The notes below the pieces were generated by a model. The model saw nothing but the letters and a program-made list of their open reading frames with translations. It made no database searches and was not told the origin of the DNA. The translations under genes were made by a program, and so were the position numbers. 64,000 bases of DNA from Tomocerus qinae (Eukaryota > Arthropoda > Collembola > Entomobryomorpha > Tomoceridae): positions 55,368,909 through 55,432,908 of the forward strand of contig CM034547.1 in the NCBI GenBank assembly GCA_020055645.1. The letters are read 5' to 3'. Numbering within the stretch: position 1 is the stretch's first letter; each line of letters opens with the position of its first letter. Positions 13,601-25,000 of this stretch are shown here, piece after piece.

Positions 13601-16600
13601 TATTACTCCCTATATACTTATCTACATTCTTGGCTATAAGTGTGTAAAAGATAAGTGTAGGACCAGAATAATATCTTTTCTACAACAGCACCAGAAAATT
13701 ACGGAAAGGCCATTGTAGTATCTGAGAGTTTGTCGAGGTAGTCGAGTCGAGAGCAGAAATGTTAGGAGAGATGAGACCAGGTGCGGCGGAAAAGTAGGCG
13801 GGACAAAAATATTTCTTTGAAGAGGCACGTCCTTCGGAAAAATTTCATTCCAAATAATTGAAAAAGCCGAGAGTCATGCTAACACACAGGCTTTATATGT
13901 AACAGTCGAAAATTGTACAGGTATGTCTACATATGCGTATACACGGATTCCTATACAAGACACAAGTTATTAGTGCCCGAATGGAGTAGTAGAGCTGCAA
14001 GGTAGCATTATAACTACATTAGAGCCTGAAAAACCCTAAATTCTCGAAGGATGATGGAATAGGTACCTTTCTTGTAGTAAAATAATAAGATAGCCAAAGC
14101 TAGGGCAGCTCAGGCCAAAACACATTATATTGTAGGTACGCATCTAATCATTCAAAGGAAATGTCTAACAATTGATAATATGCGAACACAATCATACCAT
14201 CATCGTGCGGAATGTTTTCGTCCTCTAAGGTACCTGGTTCGTACTCTGTAATAATAATGTATACCTAGAGGTAGTACACATGCATACAACAACTGTACCT
14301 ATATAACTCCTTCCATTCTCGTATTTAACATTCCTCAATGATTTCTTCCATGGATTTCCTTTCAACTTGGACCCATAATAATAAAATACGCAGATAGTCA
14401 CTCTATAGCAATTCAACGCAAACTTAGATGGATTCCGTTCTAAGAAATATATACCTATATACTGACAGAAAGGTATGTATAAGGTAGGTACCTGATTACT
14501 ACAAGCATATACAAAATACTATGCAATACTCATTAAAGTTCATGCAACAATATTATTACAGAATATATTATCGTCCCATAATACTTCAATTCACAACGCA
14601 TGCATTCTTAAATGCTCAAATAATACAAATTCCAGGTACCCCTGCATATTATACAATATTTATTATAGCTATAACCACCTTCAATAACAAACAGCCTTTT
14701 CTAAATATTCGTGCAAGACCTTATCTTAAGAAGTTTCAACTAAGAAAAGCCCTGAATACACAACAGCCTTTACCATATTTGCTTTCATTTTCCATTTAAA
14801 TTCTATTGTCCAACATTCCCATTTCCGTTGTCCCGCTATTACGGAAATCCTCCTACTTACTACTACAACTTTTACCATCATTCGGAACAGGAATTTACAA
14901 TTCCTGAATATTGCTTCAACAATAAATCTTATTACTAGGAATTTATAAAAAGTGCAACAGTATAATAATTAAATAGCAAGGAAAGTACATTAATAAATAG
15001 CGAGAATAATGCCCAGCCAGAAGTGATAGTTACAGAGTTTAGAGAGCATAATAAAATCAGGAAATAAGCCTTTTGTTTCATAATAGGTACTTAAAGATGC
15101 TTACATTGATAGGTCCACTAGAGTTATTTTGCGTCGATGTCGATTTCCACTCTTTGGGAAAATATTTGGATAATTTGGCATCTGGATCCACGAACACCCA
15201 ATCCGGCCCTAGAAAATTTCAGTCATATATATTATAGTTATATTAAAATTAAGAAATCTCAACATACTGATATACATCTATAGATGGATCGTCAAAAGCA
15301 TGCCAAAACTATAACCATCATATTTAGATTCATTATCAAAATTTTTTGTCAACAACTGATTTAACTGTAATTTTCCTCTTTTATACTACATTTGCACAGT
15401 CCGTCATGTTGGTTAAATACCTATATTGATCTTGATTCTTCGAACTTAGGAGCTATAAAGCTATTTTCTAACGGTAAACGGAAATAATTTGTTATAATAA
15501 AATGTATTACGTTGCTAAATTGCTACTGAGTAAAGTACAAAACTCAGAAAGTACCCATAACTAAAATATTTTAGATGTACAAGCACTCTATAACTTTGGG
15601 TTCGAAGTGTTAAAACAATTCACCTTGCTGTTGAAATGTGAAGGTCATCTTTTAACATTACCAGCCCAAAGGAAACATGAAGGTACATCAGGTGCTATAT
15701 GATTAAAATGATTGTTCGCCGGAAGATGTGTAGCAAAGTTAAATACTTAGTTTGTCTCTAGAAGTAAATACTTTTACCTCAATCACAAAAAAACTAACCA
15801 ATCCAATATTTTGCTTTGCCATTAGGCCATCTTAATAACATAGATATAGTTTACACTATCTATCACGTAAGTCATCAGTAAACATAAAGGATTGAGTAAT
15901 TGTTCACATAGAATTTTTTGCACGGATATGTAAATAAAAAAATAATTATCGGACTACACACAAGCACGTATCCAGAAATTTGACCTAGAGGGGGCACACC
16001 AAAATATATTAGTAAAATGATGGCATATTAGCGCGAAGCGCGAAATTTTTTTGGATTTTTAACCTTTGTTGACAAAGAAATCGTCTTTTTCTGGTAGCTT
16101 AGGGGGGGCCCGGACCCCCCCGGCCCCCCCTCTGGATACGTGCCTGACTACACATACTTGCTAGCGAAGTACTAACAATTTTAGGCCGTTTAAGTTAAAA
16201 TTTAAGAATTACACCGCGAGTAGTTACATTATTTTTAATTAATGTGTATATGTGATGATTAGTGATCAAATTAATGGAAATTTATTGACGGCTGCAATGA
16301 CATAGGTAAGATATTGCGACTCAAAAACAAAAGACATTCTTCATTTGATGCTTACAATTTATGGCTATCATGGCGAGATTAGCAGATTCAACAATCAATA
16401 CTGACAGTGCGAGGCTTGTGATTGCGCAAATATCGATTAGTATGGATATCTAATTGCGTAGGTACTTATAGTGGACGTAAGTATGGATTGATTTTGTACA
16501 AAACATTTTTGCATTCCTATTATGGTTATAGACTGCAATAATGTACCTCAGTGGAATAGAATTTGACGTTAGTTAATTTACAGCTTGAGTAAATGCAAAC

Positions 16601-19027
16601 GTCAGTAGACATTCAATTGATAGAAAATCACGCCATGGCTATGGGACATGTACGAAAGAATTTCTTCCAGGAATCATGATCTGAGTGAATTTACAGAGGA
16701 TTAATCTTATCACATGGCTATTTACACACGTATACACGCCAACGGGCACGCAAGAGATACAAAAATGTTTTATAGAAAGTAAAATAGCCATAGCATATAT
16801 TTGTATTGTCCATATTTACGCTGTGTATAGACTGTGAGACGTAGTAGGAAGTAAGATTAAAAATTCATATCAACTGTTTATTAGTCAGACAGTTTGGTTT
16901 TACTGAGTACATAAAAATACAAAATATGTATTTGATATGCAAATACAACTTGCATCATTTGATTTGGTCAAGTTTCCCTTTTATACTTGTGCATTTAAAT
17001 AATCCGTTGATACATTTACGTGCAGATAAAGAGGTGAGTCACCTTTTTAATATCATTTCGAATAATAATAAAAAATCTTGAGCTACTATTATCAAATATT
17101 TCGACCATTAAAGTAGAGAGCAAAAGAATTAACGTCTCAACGGGAATAATTTCTCAGCGGTCAGAGATTTTAGTAAGCACGTGTATTCCGAGTTTCTGAC
17201 TTGTCAAAAGTATTCATATTGAAATTATGAAATGACATTTACGACAGTGTGGCTTGTTAAGTGGCTAATAAAAAATAATCATTCGAGCCTATCGTATTGT
17301 TAGTGGACTGGATTGAACTTGACTGGTAATGGAATATAGTAGTGTCTGTGAGTCAGCGGAGAGATAACGAAATAATCAGATGAAATATTTATACTTACCT
17401 ACATTTGTGCTATGCCTAATATTTACATATTCTAATATGCGAACTAAGAAGCAAACCAGCTCATAAAATAAAAAAGTCATACCAGTTTTAATGGCTAGTC
17501 CAAAAATTTGTGGATGGACTACGCCGCGTGCCACCAACTCGCCTTCGACTCGATTCCAAATTGCGCTGCATGTTGTCTTCCCCTGTAAATTAACAATTCA
17601 CACCTTCAGAATTAATGACTGTCCTTCCCTTTCACATTCCATCATACCATACCTTCGTTTAGAGTATATATTTACATATATCCCCTGTAATTGTATATCT
17701 ATCTACGTCGCTCCTCCTAAATACCATTCATCTCATGTCACATTATCATGTCTGGTCTGTGCTCAGTCCCTACTCTTGTGTTACATTTGCAAGTCAAAGC
17801 TATTATGGCACATTCCAGCTTGCTTCATGTAAATGCAAATGTCCTGATTGCAATAAGTTACTTTAGTCCGTGTCTGCAAGATAGCCAAACACATTATATA
17901 TTATGTACAGCATAACACAACAGCCATTAGCCATCGTAATGTAGAAACAAAAGTAGTACATCACATACAAGGATACATGCTCACTTACAAATAATATATA
18001 TGCATACCATTACTAATGCATTGAGTAATGGCTTATGAATAAAAATCCTTTAAATCTATACCCACATATAACACATTTCAAATTAAACAGATTCTAATGC
18101 ATAGTGCGTACCTATAAGTATTTAGGACCTCCTAAATCTCTTATCTGTCCCAGTTGTAAATACCTACTAATTCATTACCCCTTTGGCTAAACGTTTAATT
18201 GTTTTTTACACACACATCCAAACAATTTCCTTCCTGTGGCCCTAATTTGTCATCATTTGCCTTACGCTTTTAAAATTCATTTGCACAAACACATTTCTAT
18301 ACTCTGTTGTCATTTTATATTCCTAATTGCGTCATGTGTCACCTTCACACTTACGCTCCTACAAAAAATTATCGTGGAATGTTCCTTAGTCAACTCATCT
18401 CTATGCAATTCCTAGGGAATCTTGATGTATTAGGCACATCCCTCCTCAGGATACATGGCAGAGTCAATACCACAGCCACAAATATTTATAGTCATCTACG
18501 CAAACATTCCATCCTATATTGCTACGACTGCATATATCAAAATTTATAATTACAAGCTACCCAATTCAATGGCACCATACTGAAAAACCTGTAAGATCAA
18601 CTTTAGCAGTAGTGGCTAGCATTTTCTCATCACATTAGCTCTCACGCTAAATCTGACACACACACATTTCATTTAAATGTAAATTAGTTATAATTACTGT
18701 ATTAAGTTGTAATCACGCTCCCCTGCTTACATTTACATGACTTGACTGATTGACAATGCAATGGAATGTTCATACTAGAAAAAACACATTTAGTACTACC
18801 CTACTATCATAGACTAGACCTACTATAGTATTACGTAAATTGTAGGTAGATATACAATGTATAACGAAGATGAACACTACTTTTATATACAAAAGTGTAT
18901 ACAATAATAGGAAAAGATGACTTACCTCAACCGAGATAAGAATAGTCTCTCCTGTTAGCAACTCTACGGTCACACAGCGATGGTTGACTCCATTCGCAAC
19001 CAACCCGTCAACAGTCCCGCTTCGCAT
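1..19027 (-). CDS. ex: Expanded-like FERM protein (Expanded/FRMD6 family), 3' end off window
   Basis: Coding exons in transcription order: 18926-19027, 17483-17582, 15105-15208, 5957-6024, 4318-4684, 4083-4163, 2733-3165 and 1640-1. All junctions are GT-AG and the phases agree throughout (0, 1, 0, 2, 0, 0, 1). The visible product is 965 residues. The FERM domain covers about residues 16-325: F1 has VDPDAKLSKYFPKEW at 74-88, the F1/F2 join has LYCRVHFYLDS from 110, F2 has HYYLQLR, and F3 has IGVTPKGIEVYQ at 236-247 and RKKFEI at 275-280. This pattern and the KLSKYF motif match the Expanded/FRMD6 branch. A TSGIVS motif (403-408) matches the Slimb degron known from fly Expanded. In flies Expanded sits at the apical cortex, binds Crumbs, Merlin and Kibra, and restrains Yorkie. 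No PPxY Yorkie-binding motif is visible; in the family it would lie in the missing C-terminal part. The start is the first in-frame ATG after an upstream stop. Confidence 0.9.
1336..1446 (-). other. Cys-rich cluster in the Expanded tail
   Basis: Residues 484-520 contain nine cysteines in two groups. The first group is CDSDCEDC followed by a further Cys in the sequence GPC. About thirteen residues later comes CAGHCECNSC. The spacing resembles a metal-binding or disulphide cluster, but the region belongs to a cytosolic scaffold, so metal binding would be the more natural reading. This is inference from cysteine spacing only, and I do not know a named domain that fits it. Confidence 0.5.
1641..2732 (-). 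other. Intron of the expanded-like gene
   Basis: AT-rich intron between the exon ending phase 1 at 2733 (GAAG then GTACGC) and the tail exon. I see no gene, repeat or RNA in it. Confidence 0.75.
2764..2781 (-). other. Slimb/beta-TrCP-type degron TSGIVS in Expanded
   Basis: Residues 403-408 read TSGIVS, a variant of the DSGxxS phosphodegron. Drosophila Expanded is reported to be bound by the SCF-Slimb ubiquitin ligase through a TSGIVS stretch after Crumbs-stimulated phosphorylation. The motif lies just after the FERM domain in a Ser/Thr-rich linker, as expected. Identity of the motif is seen directly; function here is inferred from the fly protein. Confidence 0.75.
3166..4082 (-). other. Intron of the expanded-like gene
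   Basis: The intron separates the end of FERM F3 (YFE, phase 0) from RKKFEI. Donor GTATGC at 4082, acceptor GATCAG at 3166. Nothing else is recognisable in it. Confidence 0.75.
4685..5956 (-). other. Intron of the expanded-like gene
   Basis: Phase-2 intron inside FERM F2, splitting a Phe codon. Donor GTAAGT at 5956, acceptor GTGACAG at 4685. AT-rich, with no other feature seen. Confidence 0.75.
6491..6513. repeat. GAT trinucleotide microsatellite
   Basis: Seven GAT-type units, one of them interrupted as GATAAT. Located in the large intron of the expanded-like gene. Confidence 0.85.
8035..8248. mobile_element. GC-rich palindromic MITE, tandem dimer
   Basis: Two near-identical 102-bp palindromic units (8038-8139 and 8144-8245) are joined by ATTA. 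Each starts AGAGTTGCACGGGCAGGC and ends with the near-complement, and the interior consists of CCCGTGCCCGTACGGGC-type inverted repeats. The outer ends read TAGAGAGTTGCAC and its complement GTGCAACTCTCTA. The flanks share ATACCTAC (8027-8034 and 8249-8256), a possible 8-bp target duplication. However, TACCTA is common in this DNA, so the match may be chance. It encodes no transposase. The very high GC content contrasts sharply with the surroundings. Terminal repeats plus an 8-bp duplication suggest a non-autonomous hAT-like element; a simple hairpin repeat family is the alternative. Confidence 0.7.
10575..11310 (+). pseudogene. Carboxylesterase/cholinesterase-family pseudogene fragment
   Basis: Three stretches in different frames resemble consecutive parts of an esterase-type alpha/beta hydrolase. 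The first (10575-10697) has RQSSGIVTDLIFSPLTEGLF, matching the nucleophile elbow (GxSxG) and the following SPL-x-x-GLF helix; the first elbow glycine is Arg and the frame ends in TAA. The second (10724 to about 10987) has KLAGCN and ITACMKSVPSATI, matching the family's 'LGC ... CL+ P' segment. After a possible small intron (about 10988-11098), the third (11101-11310) has FGPTAPAGTRKFLTENPLDIL and VPLMAGSVKHDGSF, matching the 'FGPvvD ... FLP.. P ... P.. G.t.. EG' region, and ends at TAA. Stops, frameshifts, the damaged elbow and the lack of N-terminal and His-containing parts mark it as a relic. It lies antisense in an intron of the expanded-like gene. Confidence 0.6.
11341..11565. repeat. Inverted repeat with 33-34 bp arms
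   Basis: Left arm 11341-11373 (ATAGTACAGGAATAAATAAT...) is the reverse complement of right arm 11532-11565 except for one extra G. The spacer is about 158 bp. Both arms, read in opposite directions, encode PTPYYLFLYY-like peptides (STPYYLFLYY on minus, PTPYYLFLYY on plus). This resembles the 'P-x-Y-x-Y-x-F-x-Y' strand near the C-terminal part of carboxylesterases. It directly follows the pseudogene, so it looks like an inverted duplication of a further esterase fragment. Confidence 0.7.
15209..17482 (-). other. Intron of the expanded-like gene
   Basis: Phase-1 intron with donor GTATGA at 17482 and acceptor TTTTCTAG at 15209. It contains the hAT-like element at 15961-16146 and otherwise AT-rich DNA with no feature I recognise. 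Confidence 0.75.
15961..16146. mobile_element. hAT-like non-autonomous transposon (MITE) with 8-bp target duplication
   Basis: The element is 186 bp with 16-bp terminal inverted repeats: left end CAAGCACGTATCCAGA, right end (complement) CAGGCACGTATCCAGA. It is bounded on both sides by ACTACACA (15953-15960 and 16147-16154). An 8-bp duplication and termini starting CA(A/G)G are typical of hAT transposons. The interior has GCGCGAAGCGCG and a long G/C-only run (about 16102-16130), and no coding capacity. Seen directly: repeats and duplication. Inferred: superfamily. Confidence 0.85.
17583..18925 (-). other. Intron of the expanded-like gene
   Basis: Phase-0 intron with donor GTAAGT at 18925 and acceptor TTTACAG at 17583. 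No further feature was seen. Confidence 0.75.
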
Positions 19028-19046
19028 AATGATCCGATCGCCCCAT
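19008..19046 (-). promoter_or_regulatory. Upstream ORF overlapping the expanded-like start codon
   Basis: A 12-codon frame (MGRSDHYAKRDC, then TGA) starts 19 bases before the main ATG at 19027 and ends inside the coding region, in another frame. Its ATG context (AATAATGGG, with A at -3 and G at +4) is at least as good as that of the main ATG (ATTATGCG). Scanning ribosomes would have to bypass it or reinitiate, so it probably lowers translation. This assumes that the transcript includes 19028-19055, which follows a likely acceptor (GAATTACAG) and so appears to be a 5' UTR exon part. Confidence 0.5.
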
Positions 19047-19055
19047 TATTCAACC

Positions 19056-22000
19056 CTGTAATTCAATAACCAAAAACATATTAATTAGCACATTCAAATC
19101 ACAATCAGTGTCAAGGCAGTCTCATTAAATCCATTACTTAGTTATTACATAATTAGGTAGCTGATTGGAAAGATATTACTTGAATACTAACCAATCTGTG
19201 AACCTTACATGACCATACTGACAAATGTAATTAGCTGAAGAATTTAAATATACTTTATTAGTTGCCATTTACATCTTTGGAATTCACTTTTTAGGACTAT
19301 ATAGTACTATAGTTAAAACTACGAGTTTAAAGGTATAGCATTGTTTAATGTATGTCTCTGCAAGTTTCTATAAGATTAAGAAGTTCGTGCTCCTTTGTAA
19401 AATGCAAATAGGACAATATTTATGCTGATGAGGATGTATGAGACGCAGTATGGATAATGTTGATGTACATAAATGGTATTCCAAGTATTTCACGATGAGA
19501 TTAATTCAAAAGGTCGATTGCCATTTTAAATGCTTTGAATACATAAATATTTTATAGTAGTACCACATCCATATTTACCAACGTATTAAATAGTAAATCA
19601 CAAATATAGCATGCCAAACCATTATTGCACCACTAAAGTCAGTCATGTAATACCAAAGGAAACTAAAGTACACTTAATTATGCACCGACATACATGCTTA
19701 TGCTTATTATAATAATGATATCCACAAAACATGAACCGTGCACATTGAGAATTCTTGTGTGTAACTCATGTACGAAAACTTATTGTTGACATTTAGGTCC
19801 ATAAAAAATCCGTAACATAGCATAGGCATGATCCTTATAACCATTCATAACCTCCTTCGCTCAATTTAAATATTTATAAGTAGATGATGAATGAATGAAC
19901 AGTTTATTGATGAAATTTGAAATGAATCATAAATGAAAACATACTACATAATGATACAGACTAGTTAAGCGGAGAAATTTTTGTTTCAAACAATTCTTTC
20001 AAAGATACAACATTTTCGTAGCATGTGTAAATAGATATCTAATTATGTATATATGAATAGAGAAATTATATAACTGATGCGTATAGCACCAAAGTAAAGA
20101 ATGCCATAATTTTCTTGAGCTACATTTTTGGTGTAAGTTATTTAAATACATTATTTTCCTGCTAGTAAGAGATATTTGTGTATTAATGCAGAGACCTTTT
20201 TAAAACAACAATATAAATGCCAAACTGTAGCTATACTCTGTATTAAGTGGGCAGGACATATTATTGCAAGTATAAATAAATCACATAGTATTTATAACAT
20301 TTGCGGACTAGAGAGCATTGTGTGGGTATGTGTATTATTTATGGAGTACTTAATAATTCGTGCGTACAGACAGGCAGACTACAGAAACATTCCTATCATG
20401 CCATTTACATACCATGCTGAGATGTAAATAAAACAGAAACATCCTACATAATATACCTAATAGAGATACAACACCGCAACATTCCTCGTTTGAATTGAAA
20501 CGAATGAGAGCATTGTGTGGTGTATGCAGAACAAAATAAAGTTGCCTTATTAATGCAGAAAAATTGAACTCGCGAATACTCTAGCTCACGTTTTACAGGA
20601 TGAATGAAGTCAGAAATACTTTTAGCAAGGCTCTGGAATGCGAATATAACAAACATATCATTATACCAGGTACATACATCAGTAATAATACCTTGGAGTT
20701 GTACTTGAGATATTTTAATGTACGTATATAGGTACAATAGTAGGAGTAAAGGTTCTATACACGTATTTATAGTACAGTATAGACATTGGCAGTAAAATAT
20801 AATGTAATAATAATGTTAAATGCTAATTGACAATGAAAAGACATGTGTATGGTCACATCACTCCATATATAACTATAAGTAGGCAGTGCTCACTTCTTCA
20901 CGCTCAGTAAATTGCATTCATATACTTATAAGTTGGCCACAGAGCAAGGGTGTATACCTATTGGTACTTCTTTGTGCATCTGGAATACAAACGCTGACAT
21001 TAAATGATAATGGCTATAAGTCAAGCAACGTCTCTAATTGTAAAACAAACAGTTTCATGTTTCCTATAGGAGTAAATAACACTAGGAATGCAATAACAAA
21101 TGTATGAAATGACTTTCCTCGTCAAAATCTATTACAATGTTATGAATGTTTACAAAGACAGGATTTTTTATGTCATTTGATATCTGACGCCAACAATAAG
21201 TGTCTTAAACATAGTCACAAAAACTACACGTTAGTACATTGTGGAGAATGAGGATATAGAAATGCGTTTACATTGTCAACATTTTTGTGTTGATTTCAAT
21301 TTGCCTTCTGCGATTTTTACTGTCATGTCATTAGCCAGATATAAGAATAATATATACTGTATCTCCATAATAAGCTATTGTATTTTACGTGTGTTTTTAC
21401 AGGAATGAAACAAACAGGCCGATAAGTTGACATCAGTAAATCAATAGGAGTAATTGAGAATTCTTGAAGAGTCAAAGATTCGTTAGTTTAGGTAAGTAAA
21501 CTACCTACCTACTTATTTTTGTTGCAGAGAGTGATACAACTTGCAGCAGTAATAAGTTTGCTCTTTTTGCTCAACTCTTTAAAGAGGAATCTCTTATCTG
21601 TGCACAGAATAATATAAAAAAGCTATCAACTAGTACTGTTGGTAAAAACTAGACCATATCAAAGTAAACTGCTTTTGCTTACTTATGATTACGATAAAAT
21701 ACTTGAGATTTAATGGGAGCTGAAAGTTGAACTGAGCTTACTGTCATGCGATGAAATGAAAAGAGAGCATTACTCATTTCGTACTCAATACCATTGCATA
21801 GCATACTGGATTAGACTAACTACCCCTACACTTCTCATCACTAAGATTTAGATATGCTTTTGCCATAATTATATTTTTGACGGAAGACAGGTGCAATCCT
21901 TGCGTTTTTCCCTATCACACTACACTAATCTAAATAAATGCACAGCGGATAAGGGTTTAACTATACACATGTACCGGTCTGGTGTGCTAACAATTTGGTT

Positions 22001-25000
22001 AATTCCACGTTGTACTTAGAATGTAAGCACATGGGTTTAAATATAGATAGCATACATGTATCTAGATAGTGATCCTATCTGTTACATCACAGAGCTATAG
22101 CAGTAATCCGAATTCCACTGCAAATCTTGCACTAAATAATAGTATAGCAACGAACCATAACACTCACTCCACTTTTCTGCATTCCATTCCATTCTGTTCC
22201 ACTTCAATCTCCATTATCATTAGATTACATTACAATTACAGGTGTCAACAGAAAGCATAATATATTGTAAAAAATAAATGATGGCTTAGATGGCAACTTC
22301 GTAGATTTAATATTTACAGGAGCTGCGTGGCATGTAAATGATTGCCTAATCTCTACACGAAATGTTAGAGGAAAGGGAAGCTGGAAAGCTACAGGTGTTC
22401 GGATTTCCAACTAAAACTATACGTCAAAGGATATAAGAAACCTAAGCAGTATAAGAGAAGTGAGAGGAGTTTAGTATAATCCTTTACCTGCATTGCATTC
22501 AGTTTTTTGTGGCTATACCTAAACCATACACATTCTTCAATCATCCGTCATGTTTATATCACGTAAACATCTATCTCTCCATCTGTTACCTTAACTGCAC
22601 ACATCCATATTTTCATAGAATACTTTCTAATAACTCCCTCCTACACTATACAAGTGGTTACTGATACAATAATATGTAATGTACACAAAGTACACATGCA
22701 CTAAACAAAAATATATATAAACAATTCCGACTTGAAATGAAATGATTTACAAAATTACACGAATAATCCTAACTGCGTTAATTTCATCCCAAATCCCAAA
22801 GATTGACAGTCAGTATTTACGTATTTAAAAGCGTAAAAATGGAATTGGTAAAATTAGTAATTTTGTCGCACTCACCGTCATCGAATTCCAACATGTATTC
22901 CCTCATTCGGAATCCGACGTGACAGATGGCAAAAAAGAATGATTAATTTTACTGAGCATCTTGAAATGAATATATTGAACTGAAAAGAGTGTACGCGAGG
23001 ATTTGGCACGTTAGATAATTCACAATGACTGTTGCTATTGTTTAGCCAGTCAAGCACAAGAAGAGCACAAAGAGACGTGTATCAGAAATGATCATAAGGA
23101 GGGACCACACCTTAATTAAATTTGACTTGACTGTAGTTCAATTGAATTTAATTAGGCAAATTAACGAAGAATGTGTTTCTTCGCTCCTGAGGCTTGTCAT
23201 GCCCAGAGAAAAAGTGCCGAGAGTTGAGGACTAACAGAGAGAATATTTCACTTCCTCTGTATCGCTATGTAATGTACGTACCTATGTAATACTACGTTGG
23301 GTTTCCTTTACTGCTAGAGAACAATTATGATAATAATTGGGAGGAATGAGGAATTAGAATTTCCAATTTGTGAATCTCATTCAATCTTAATCTGCCTAAC
23401 TAACATAACAACTTTGTTGTCAGGTATAGGAAGAGAGGACCGGCAGGAGGAAAAAGAAAAGAACACCAAAGGCAAAAAACAAAGAATGTTCTCTCTAACA
23501 ACATAAAATAAATGTATTATTGTGTGTATAGGCTACGTAATGTATCCCTAAAGACTCAACAAATCTGATGTACAAACTTTTGAGTGAAATTAAATGAACT
23601 GTTACAATACTACACTGCCCAAACTTTCACATCCGACCAATCCAATCCAAGAAATTAGTTTCAGCTCCTTGAAAAATGTAATTCTTCACTGTATTGTATT
23701 GAAGTAATGAATTGAACACAATATAAGGTAAGTCAGCTCTGACAGACAGTAACAATAACAATGTATAAATTGATTAAATTCTTTCTTCCTTGACAGAATG
23801 TGATTTTCACTGCAGTTAAGTTATAAGTTCTTATTGTGGAAACTGATTTTTGCAGGTAGGAGTGTATTACGTAGCACGTAGATGTATTTGGTTGTGTTTA
23901 CTCGGAGATACAGAGTGCTACTAACGATTATTTGGAGGAATGCAAGGTAAACGAGGGATGCTCGTCAGTCAATGATAGATAGAGGAAACCACTTGTTTAC
24001 ATATAGACTTGACTTGACTCACAAACTTGGAACAATTCACTTTCCATCGAATGCCGTATAGCTCGGTGTACGTGTTGGATATTAATTCAATTCAATAGTT
24101 GTCGCTATTGTTGATGAATAATGAGCTGGGATACGTATGATGGGATGTTTTGCCTTTAATGGTATTTAGTATTTATTTACTACCTCTGTCTATGAGGATA
24201 TTTGCTTGCTTGGCTGTCCAATGCAATTATCTCATTGCGTACACACAGGAGAACATGAAATCCTCTATTGTCTATAGAGGCTACAATAGAACTAACTTAC
24301 AATGTAATGTAAGTCAACATCCACAAAGCTCGTTTGGCGTTGTTTTACTTACTTTGCCTATAGTAAACACTCACTCTTCTTTCTGCTTATTATTATTATG
24401 GCGATTATTACACGGAATATGGAATGAAATGTAAATTCTAATGTAATTGCAAATTCTAGTAGTTGGTTTGTTGGCCAATGGAATGTTCATTCCTTTCGTA
24501 TACTAAATAAAATGATGTAGAATGTAGTAACTGACTGACAGAGACTTGACTCTGGGACTCTACCATATTATTTTATACTAATTTCTCTGCATACGCGTAT
24601 GATTGTTGTGCATATAGATATACTACGCACCATACATACATACACTCTACTATTAACGTAAGCTACACATGCCACGCCAGGCCAGGTAGTTAGTGAAGTA
24701 GTAGTATGCAATTTACGTAGTAGTAGTATGTATCCAAGTTAGAACGTTTATATGTAATAACGAATGTAAGCAGTATAGTGGTTATTATCCCAAATAGTTT
24801 CACTCGGTCACCTCATTGAGTAGTGAGTTGACCACTGAGGAATGCGGTTCACACTGCACAGTAACATACGGAGTGCCAATCTACGTTAGCATATAACTTG
24901 GCGCTGTGCATTTGCATCCACTCAACGTGTACGTAGTTGATGTTGATTCTTTGTACATTGATAGGTAAGGGAACAAGAAGGATGATAAGTGCACTACTCT

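Larger units (their letters stand above)
6025..15104 (-). other. Large (9 kb) FERM-domain intron hosting transposon and pseudogene insertions
   Basis: Phase-0 intron with donor GTAAGC at 15104 and acceptor TTTTACAG at 6025. It carries a GAT microsatellite (6491-6513), the GC-rich palindrome dimer (8035-8248), the carboxylesterase-like pseudogene (10575-11310) and an inverted duplication (11341-11565). The rest, including 8260-10570 and 11570-15100, is AT-rich sequence in which I recognise no gene. Confidence 0.75.

Noticed and set aside
17491-17832. 113-codon plus-strand frame
   Set aside because: Its left part is the reverse of a well-supported FERM exon (17483-17582), and the rest is intron.
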